Shown here piece by piece: positions 1 to 4,476 of a stretch of 5,914 bases of DNA. Origin of the DNA: Candidatus Krumholzibacteriia bacterium (lineage in GTDB: Bacteria > Krumholzibacteriota > Krumholzibacteria > WVZY01 > JAKEHA01); the NCBI GenBank assembly GCA_029863355.1, contig JAOTVO010000177.1, positions 1-5,914 of the forward strand, given 5' to 3'. The notes beneath the pieces were generated by a model that saw nothing but the letters and a program-made list of their open reading frames with translations, had not been told where the DNA came from and did not search any database. The translations under genes and the position numbers were made by a program. The first letter of the stretch is position 1; each line of letters begins with the position of its first letter.

Positions 1-16
1 CCCCCCAAAGAGGGGG
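1..16 (-). terminator. Possible terminator hairpin after tRNA-Lys (edge-truncated)
   Basis: Read on the minus strand, a C5 run (12-16), a 5-nt spacer (TCTTT) and a G run (6-1) can form a five-base-pair all-GC stem about 11 nt after the CCA end of the tRNA. That is where a Rho-independent terminator would sit. The U-tract that would confirm it, if present, lies beyond the window edge, so only the stem is visible. Confidence 0.35.
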
Positions 17-27
17 CGCGGCGTGTG

Positions 28-104
28 TGGTGAGCCGCCCAGGACTCGAACCTGGTACCACCTGCTTAAAAGGCAGGTGCTCTAACCCGATGAGCTAGCG
101 GCCC
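28..104 (-). tRNA. tRNA-Lys (anticodon TTT), CCA encoded
   Basis: The minus strand folds as a complete cloverleaf of 74 nt (31-104) plus a genomic CCA (28-30). The acceptor stem pairs GGGCCGC (98-104) with GCGGCTC, including one G-U pair, and the discriminator is A (31). The D stem is GCTC/GAGC. The anticodon stem CCTGC/GCAGG encloses the loop CTTTTAA (66-72), so the anticodon is TTT (68-70) and it decodes AAA/AAG lysine codons. The variable loop has five bases. The T stem CCAGG/CCTGG closes the loop TTCGAGT. The gene lies 52 nt downstream of the purA stop on the same strand and has its own candidate promoter. There is no intron and no mismatch in the main stems. Confidence 0.97.
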
Positions 105-131
105 GTCCTTCCTGTACGCGAGACGCGTGTT

Positions 132-160
132 ACTGTAGGCGCGCGCCCCACGGGTGTCAA
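132..160 (-). promoter_or_regulatory. Sigma70-like promoter for tRNA-Lys
   Basis: On the minus strand, a perfect -35 hexamer TTGACA (160-155) is followed by a 17-bp spacer and the -10 hexamer TACAGT (137-132, four of six consensus bases). The expected transcription start near 125 is about 20 nt upstream of the tRNA 5' end at 104. The -35 box contains the TGA stop of purA (159-157), so the promoter is nested into the end of that gene. The boxes and spacing are seen directly; activity is inferred. Confidence 0.65.
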
Positions 161-1479
161 GCGCTCGGGCGGCGTCGCGCGCGCCGCGTGCCCTCGTGCG
201 ACGACCGCGCGCGCCGCACCTGCACGACGGCGGATCGCTCCGGACCCAGCGACACCAGGGCGATACGGCAGCCGACCCGTTCTTCGAGCGCGCGCACGTA
301 GGCGAGCGCGCGCGACGGCATGGAGGCGCCGGCGACCGCCGGTGTCTTCCACCCCGGAAAGCTCTCGTAGCGCGGCTTTACGCCCGAGAGGTCCGCCACG
401 TCCGCAGGAAAATAGTCCAGCTCGCGCTGGCCTACGCGATAGGCGGCGCACACCTTGATGTGGGCAAGGGCGTCGAGGACGTCGAGCTTGGTCAGCGCGA
501 TGTCGGTGATGCCGTTGAGGCGGACCGACGTGCGCGCCGCCACGGCGTCGAACCAGCCGCAGCGCCGCGGCCGCCCCGTGGTCGTGCCGTACTCGTTTCC
601 CAGATCGCGCAGCAGGTTCCCCTCGGGCCCGTGATCCTCGCTGGGGAAGGGGCCATTGCCCACGCGCGTGCAGTACGCCTTGAAGATCCCGATCACGCGC
701 TTGAACGCCGACGGTGGCAGGCCCGTGCCGATGGCGGCTCCCCCGGCGCTGGCCGAGCTGGAGGTGACGAACGGATAGGTGCCGTGGTCGATGTCGAGGA
801 ACGTGCCCTGCGCGCCCTCGCAGAGCACGTCGCGGCCGCTCTCGACCGCGTCCCATAGAAAGGGTCTGGTGTCCATGATGAGCGGCGAGAGCCGCCGGCG
901 CGCGGTGAGCAGGTCCGCGACGACGCGCTGGGCGGACACGCCCGCCACACCCATGGCGCGCAGCAAGCGGTTCTTCTCGCGAACGCGCTCGCGCACGAGC
1001 GCCTCGAGGTCGGCGCGCTTGCGCTGCAGGTCCGCCATGCGGATCCCATCGCGCGCGGCCTTGTCCGCGTACGCCGGAGCGATGCCCTTGCCCGTCGTGC
1101 CGATGCACTCCCGACCCTTGCGCGCTTCGCTGGCGTGGTCGAGCCGAACGTGGTAGGGCATCACCAGATGCGCCTGCGCGCTCACGCGGATGCGTCCGCC
1201 CACGTCCACGCCCCGCGCGACCAGGCCGTCAATCTCGCGCACCAGCGCGACGGGATCGATCACCATGCCGCCGCCCAGCACGCACGTCACGCGCGGATAG
1301 AGAATCCCCGAGGGCACCAGGTGGAACGCGAAGCGCTCGCCGTCGACCACCACCGTGTGCCCCGCGTTGGCGCCGCCCTGATAGCGAACCACCACGTCCG
1401 CGTCGCGGGCGAGATAGTCGATGATCTTCGCCTTACCCTCGTCGCCCCACTGCCCCCCCACTACCAATGTAACCGGCAT
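157..1479 (-). CDS. purA: Adenylosuccinate synthetase PurA
   Basis: This 440-residue enzyme makes adenylosuccinate from IMP and aspartate with GTP, the first step of the AMP branch of purine synthesis; it is a cytosolic homodimer in this family. GGQWGDEGK opens the protein, with the catalytic acid D13 and H41 (NAGHT) at the E. coli positions. GTTGKGIAPAYADK (127-140) and R143 belong to the IMP site. QGTFLDIDHGTYPFVTSS covers 224-241. The aspartate loop GTTTGRPRR has R303 and R305, and TKLD (330-333) is the guanine-recognition motif. The ATG at 1479 is chosen because GGGAGG (1492-1487) sits just upstream and the family N-terminus begins here; the frame stays open for 59 more codons, but these look unlike the family. 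Oddities: GKAK replaces the usual GKGK, A134 replaces a usual Gly, and an Arg-rich tail of some 20 residues follows the usual SLGPERS end region. Identification is secure. Confidence 0.97.
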   Translation of the reverse strand: MPVTLVVGGQWGDEGKAKIIDYLARDADVVVRYQGGANAGHTVVVDGERFAFHLVPSGILYPRVTCVLGGGMVIDPVALVREIDGLVARGVDVGGRIRVSAQAHLVMPYHVRLDHASEARKGRECIGTTGKGIAPAYADKAARDGIRMADLQRKRADLEALVRERVREKNRLLRAMGVAGVSAQRVVADLLTARRRLSPLIMDTRPFLWDAVESGRDVLCEGAQGTFLDIDHGTYPFVTSSSASAGGAAIGTGLPPSAFKRVIGIFKAYCTRVGNGPFPSEDHGPEGNLLRDLGNEYGTTTGRPRRCGWFDAVAARTSVRLNGITDIALTKLDVLDALAHIKVCAAYRVGQRELDYFPADVADLSGVKPRYESFPGWKTPAVAGASMPSRALAYVRALEERVGCRIALVSLGPERSAVVQVRRARSSHEGTRRARRRPSA

Positions 1480-1621
1480 TCGATTTCCTCCCGGGCCGCG
1501 GTTCCGACCGCCCGACACAAAAATGCCCGCGCGCTGCAGCCGTGGGGCTGGCGACGCGGTGCTGGGCGCTCGGTCTCCCGGCCGTTTCGGTTGACGTCGA
1601 TCGGTGTCCCGATCCGACGCG
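1480..1621 (-). other. purA 5' leader (about 140 nt, untranslated)
   Basis: This is the stretch between the predicted purA transcription start (near 1621) and the ATG. It ends in a good Shine-Dalgarno, GGGAGG (1492-1487), 7 nt before the start codon. It begins with a stem-loop (1618-1596). I recognise no purine riboswitch, T-box or leader peptide in it. The reading frame of purA is open through this region, but the residues it would encode are low-complexity, Arg/Pro-rich and unlike PurA, so I treat it as untranslated. Confidence 0.5.
1596..1618 (-). other. Stem-loop at the start of the purA leader
   Basis: GATCGG and CCGATC (1599-1604 and 1609-1614) are perfectly complementary around a 4-nt loop. 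The stem extends by GTC/GAC (1596-1598 and 1616-1618) past a one-base bulge at 1615, giving nine pairs. It would lie within the first 25 nt of the purA transcript, where it could stabilise the 5' end or act as a regulator site. Only the pairing is seen; the role is inferred. Confidence 0.4.
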
Positions 1622-1627
1622 ACTTCG

Positions 1628-1656
1628 ATTATAGAGATTCCCCGGGGCCGGGTCAA
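1628..1656 (-). promoter_or_regulatory. Strong sigma70-like promoter for purA
   Basis: On the minus strand, TTGACC (1656-1651, five of six consensus bases) is followed by exactly 17 bp and then a perfect TATAAT (1633-1628). This is close to the ideal housekeeping promoter and stands out in such GC-rich DNA. The -35 box begins one base after the serA stop codon (1660-1658). It lets purA be transcribed independently of the engB-aminotransferase-serA operon. The spacer contains the palindrome CCCCGGGG (1640-1647). Confidence 0.8.
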
Positions 1657-1669
1657 CTCACGGCCCCGG
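1642..1669 (-). repeat. Perfect 9-bp GC inverted repeat at the serA/purA junction
   Basis: CCGGGGCCG (1642-1650) and CGGCCCCGG (1661-1669) are exact reverse complements separated by 10 bases. The 10-base loop carries the serA stop codon and the purA -35 box. In serA mRNA it would fold as an all-GC hairpin at the end of the message. No U-tract follows, so it is not a textbook Rho-independent terminator. It could instead be a 3'-end stabiliser, an attenuating hairpin or a DNA dyad for a purA regulator. Confidence 0.6.
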
Positions 1670-2611
1670 CGGCCCGATAGCGTCGCGAACGCCCTTGCCC
1701 GAGAGCGCGTCGGCCACCGCGCGGGCGATGTCCGTGGCCACGCGCAGCTGCGCCTCCGCCGTCGCCGCGGCGATGTGGGGCGTGAACACCGAGCGCGGGT
1801 GGGAAAACAGCCGGTGTCGGCCCGGCGGCTCCTGGGCGAAGACGTCGAGCCCCACCGCGGCCACCTTGCCCGCCTCCAGCGCGTCGGCCAGCGCGTGCTC
1901 GTCGACGACGTCGCCGCGGGCGCAGTTGACGATCACCACCCCGTCCTTCATGCGCGCGATCTTGGCGGCCCCGATGAGCCCCATCGTGTCCGCCGCCAGA
2001 GGCACGTGCACCGTGATCCAGTCGCTTTCGGCGATCAGCACCTCGAGCGGCACCAGTTGCGCATGGGCGGCCGCGGCGGCCTCGGCGGAGACGAAGGGGT
2101 CGGCGCCGAGCACGCGCATCTCGAAGGCGGCCATGCGCCGCGCCACCTCCCGTCCCACGCGCCCCAGGCCGATCACGCCCAGCGTCTTCCCGCACAGCTC
2201 CATCCCCCGGAACTCGCCCCGCTCCCACCGTCCCGCCACCAGCGACGCGTGCGCTCGCGGCAGGTGCCGCGCGACGGCCAGCATGACCGCGATCGTGTGT
2301 TCCGCGGTCGAGACCGTGTTCGCCCCGGGCGAGTTCATCACCACCACGTTGCGCCGCGCGGCGGCGTAGACGTCGATGTTGTCCACGCCCACGCCGGCGC
2401 GTCCGATGAACTTGAGGCGGCGGCCGGCCTCGATCACGTCGGCCGTCACCCGCGTCGGACTGCGCACGATGATGGCGTCGTAGTCGGCGATCATCTCCAG
2501 GAGCTCGGCGTGCGTCGGCGTGCCGATGCGGTGGGCTTCGACGCCGGGGTAGTCGTCGAAGACGTGCACGGCGGCGTCCGCGATGTGGTCGGTGAGCAGC
2601 ACGCGCTGCAT
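1658..2611 (-). CDS. serA: D-3-phosphoglycerate dehydrogenase, short form without ACT domain
   Basis: This NAD-dependent D-2-hydroxyacid dehydrogenase of 317 residues probably oxidises 3-phosphoglycerate to 3-phosphohydroxypyruvate, the first step of serine synthesis. The substrate half carries VRSPTRVT (49-56), whose Arg matches the 3-phosphoglycerate-binding Arg of PHGDH, and GRAGVGVDNID (70-80). The Rossmann half has GLGRVG (148-153) and D171 for the NAD ribose. The catalytic set is R232 (CARGDVVDE), E261 (DVFAQEPP) and H279 (TPHI). The start ATG shares its A with the last base of the upstream aminotransferase stop (TGATG), which implies translational coupling; the frame runs open far upstream, but only as a shadow of that gene. 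The chain ends soon after the catalytic fold, so there is no ACT or ASB domain and no serine feedback site of that kind. Another hydroxyacid substrate is possible, but the RSPT motif and the neighbour favour SerA. Confidence 0.88.
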   Translation of the reverse strand: MQRVLLTDHIADAAVHVFDDYPGVEAHRIGTPTHAELLEMIADYDAIIVRSPTRVTADVIEAGRRLKFIGRAGVGVDNIDVYAAARRNVVVMNSPGANTVSTAEHTIAVMLAVARHLPRAHASLVAGRWERGEFRGMELCGKTLGVIGLGRVGREVARRMAAFEMRVLGADPFVSAEAAAAAHAQLVPLEVLIAESDWITVHVPLAADTMGLIGAAKIARMKDGVVIVNCARGDVVDEHALADALEAGKVAAVGLDVFAQEPPGRHRLFSHPRSVFTPHIAAATAEAQLRVATDIARAVADALSGKGVRDAIGPPGP

Positions 2612-3747
2612 CAAGCGCCCCCCGCGTAGGCGCCGTCCAGCGCCGCCACGCCCGCACCGAGGCGCTCCACCAGGCCCAGCTCGAGCAGAACCGCCTCGAG
2701 CGCGGTGATCATCGTGGTCATGTCGCCGCGGTCGTAGTAGCCGAGGTGGCCCAGGCGCACGATCCGGTCCTTCAGCCGGCCCTGTCCCCCCGCGATTATC
2801 ACGCCGTGGTCGCGTTCCATTCGCCGCGTGATCTCGGGCGCGCTTCCCTCCGGCGCGTACACGGCGGTGGTGGCATTGGACGGGACCTTCGCCACCAGCT
2901 CCAGCCCCAACGCCCGCACCGCCGCGCGCACGGCAGCGGCGTTGGCCGCGTGCCGCGCGATCACGCGCTCGATGCCCTCGGCGCGAATCATCTGCAGCGC
3001 GCGCTGCAAGGCCAGGACCAGCGTAATGGCGGGCGTGTAGGGCGAGTCTCCGGTGGCCGCCGCCTTGACCGCCGCTCGCAGATCGAAGTAGTACACGCTG
3101 TGGCGGGGCGCCTCCATGCGCGACTGCGCGGCTGGCGAGAGGGCCAGGTAGGCGAGGCCGGGCGGCACCATCACGCCTTTCTGCGAGCCGCCCACCACCG
3201 CGTCCAGGCCCCAGGCGTCGGTCTCGACGTCGTGCGCGCACACACTGGTAATGGCATCGACGGCCACCAGTGCCCCGCGCTCCTTGGCCACGCGCGACTG
3301 CGCGGCCACGTCCTGCAGCGCGCCCGTCGAAGTCTCCGAGTGCGTCGTAAAGAGCGCCTTCGCGTCCGGGTGCGCGTCGAAGGCGCGCGCCACCGCCTCC
3401 GGCGGCACCGACTCGCCCCACGGCGCCTCCACCGCCACCACCTCCACGCCGTACGCGCGCGCGATCTCGCTCCAGCGCTCGCTGAACTTACCCACCTCGG
3501 TGACGACGACCTTCTCGCCCGGCGCGGTGAGGTTGGTTACCGTCGCCTCCATCGCGCCCGTACCCGACGCGGTGAGCACCACGACCGCGTGCTGCGTGCG
3601 CATCGCGTACTGCAGGCCGGCGATCACCTCCAGGTGCGCGTCGTGGAAGGCGCGGGTGCGGTGATGAATGAGGGGGCGCGACTGCGCCTCCAGTACCTCG
3701 GTCGGGACGGCAGTGGGGCCCGGTGTGAATAGCTTGGCGTGCTTCAT
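2611..3747 (-). CDS. Class-V PLP aminotransferase (COG0075 type), probable phosphoserine aminotransferase
   Basis: This 378-residue, full-length fold-type I enzyme belongs to the alanine-glyoxylate/serine-pyruvate aminotransferase group. It opens with the group's FTPGPTAVP (7-15). PLP-site elements are SGTGAMEA (61-68), HSETSTG (136-142), D164 in VAVDAITS for the pyridine nitrogen, and the Schiff-base K190 in GGSQKGVMVPPG (186-197). RLGHLG (331-336) holds the likely carboxylate-binding Arg. The start is supported by GGGAG (3756-3752) four bases before the ATG. It lies 21 nt after engB and overlaps serA by one base. That coupling suggests it turns phosphohydroxypyruvate and glutamate into phosphoserine in place of a classical SerC. 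This is inference from context: serine-glyoxylate or alanine-glyoxylate transamination are real alternatives, so no symbol is given. Confidence 0.9.
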   Translation of the reverse strand: MKHAKLFTPGPTAVPTEVLEAQSRPLIHHRTRAFHDAHLEVIAGLQYAMRTQHAVVVLTASGTGAMEATVTNLTAPGEKVVVTEVGKFSERWSEIARAYGVEVVAVEAPWGESVPPEAVARAFDAHPDAKALFTTHSETSTGALQDVAAQSRVAKERGALVAVDAITSVCAHDVETDAWGLDAVVGGSQKGVMVPPGLAYLALSPAAQSRMEAPRHSVYYFDLRAAVKAAATGDSPYTPAITLVLALQRALQMIRAEGIERVIARHAANAAAVRAAVRALGLELVAKVPSNATTAVYAPEGSAPEITRRMERDHGVIIAGGQGRLKDRIVRLGHLGYYDRGDMTTMITALEAVLLELGLVERLGAGVAALDGAYAGGA

Positions 3748-3768
3748 GTCACTCCCGATCGGTTCGTG

Positions 3769-4356
3769 TCACAACGAGAGCGCGTCCTCGATCCACGCCC
3801 ACAACTCGCGCCGGCCCGCGCCCGTCACGCTGGAGAAGGCGACCACCGCCGCGTCGCGCGGAGCGTCGAGCCTGTGCAGCGCCTCGGCCACCCCCGCGCG
3901 CGCCGCCGCCGGCTTCACCTTGTCCGCCTTGTTGAAAACCAGGCACAGCGGGCGGCGGCTCCGCGCCAGCCGCTCGACGGATTCCACGTCGGACTCCGTG
4001 GGCGCGCGCCGCGCGTCGATGAGCTGCACCAGCACATTGTTGCGGTGCGCGTCGGCTATGTACTGCTCGTAGAGTGTCTTCCAGCGGGCCAGCTCGGACT
4101 TGGGGACGCGCGCGTATCCGTAACCCGGCATGTCCACGAACAGGAAGCGGTCGTTGATCAAGAAGTAGTTCGCGCTGCGCGTCTTGCCCGGCGTCTTCGA
4201 GATGCGCGCCACGCCCCGCTGGCCCAGGAGCGTGTTGATCAGCGACGACTTCCCCACGTTGGACCGGCCAAAGATCGCCACCTCCGGCCGCGGGTCGCGC
4301 GGAAGGGGATGCGGGTGCCCGAAGGAACCGACGAACTCGACGTTGCGGATCTTCAT
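3769..4356 (-). CDS. engB: Ribosome biogenesis GTPase EngB (YsxC/YihA)
   Basis: This small TrmE-Era-EngA-EngB family GTPase of 195 residues, the usual length for EngB, is known in other bacteria to assist late assembly of the 50S subunit and is often essential. All G motifs are visible: G1 GRSNVGKSS (30-38), the EngB-type switch I KTPGKTR (54-60), G3 DMPGYGYA (75-82), G4 NKAD (142-145) and G5 SS (175-176). The ATG at 4356 is chosen because MKIRNVEFVGS matches the family N-terminus. The frame continues upstream in shadow sequence, and a TTG is the only nearby alternative. The ribosome site is poor: AGAGG touches the ATG, or GAGAAG lies three bases away. It is the first gene of the operon with the aminotransferase and serA. 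A candidate promoter lies just upstream. Confidence 0.96.
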   Translation of the reverse strand: MKIRNVEFVGSFGHPHPLPRDPRPEVAIFGRSNVGKSSLINTLLGQRGVARISKTPGKTRSANYFLINDRFLFVDMPGYGYARVPKSELARWKTLYEQYIADAHRNNVLVQLIDARRAPTESDVESVERLARSRRPLCLVFNKADKVKPAAARAGVAEALHRLDAPRDAAVVAFSSVTGAGRRELWAWIEDALSL

Positions 4357-4376
4357 CCTCTTCTCGTTGGCCGCGC

Positions 4377-4407
4377 TTGCCGTGCCACCGGGCAACGGTA
4401 CTATAAT
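4377..4407 (+). promoter_or_regulatory. Candidate promoter for the acyl-CoA synthetase gene
   Basis: A perfect -10 TATAAT (4402-4407) is preceded by TTGCCG (4377-4382, four of six -35 bases) with a 19-bp spacer, longer than ideal. The expected start near 4414 would give a leader of about 60 nt before the ATG at 4477. The -10 box is the stronger evidence. It overlaps the -10 of the opposite engB promoter. Confidence 0.5.
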
Positions 4408-4429
4408 GGCGGCGTGGGATGAATCGCAA
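4400..4429 (-). promoter_or_regulatory. Candidate promoter for the engB-aminotransferase-serA operon
   Basis: On the minus strand, TTGCGA (4429-4424, four of six) is followed by an 18-bp spacer and TATAGT (4405-4400, five of six). The expected start near 4393 gives a leader of roughly 37 nt ahead of engB. The -10 box shares four base pairs with the plus-strand TATAAT, so the two promoters should not be occupied by polymerase at the same time. Confidence 0.5.
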
Positions 4430-4476
4430 AACGCCGCCGCCGCCCCCGGCCCGCGGCACAGCCCCAAGGAGTCGCC

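Noticed and set aside
1658..3421. 587-codon open frame extending serA upstream through the aminotransferase gene
   Set aside because: The extra 270 codons lie out of frame over a clear PLP enzyme and have low-complexity Gly/Arg/Ala composition; the family N-terminus and the TGATG overlap place the start at 2611.
1604..3732. Several long plus-strand frames opposite serA and the aminotransferase (1604-2629, 2746-3732, 1695-2369)
   Set aside because: All are His/Arg-rich or Ala/Ser-rich shadows opposite genes with complete catalytic motifs; no ribosome sites or recognisable domains.
3755..3762. CCGATCGG palindrome between engB and the aminotransferase, similar to the GATCGG/CCGATC stem in the purA leader
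   Set aside because: An 8-bp palindrome is easily found by chance in GC-rich DNA, and two loosely similar sites do not define an operator; left as unsupported.
4431..4445. Short CCG-rich run in the ligase leader
   Set aside because: Only a few imperfect trinucleotide units, expected from base composition; not a meaningful repeat.
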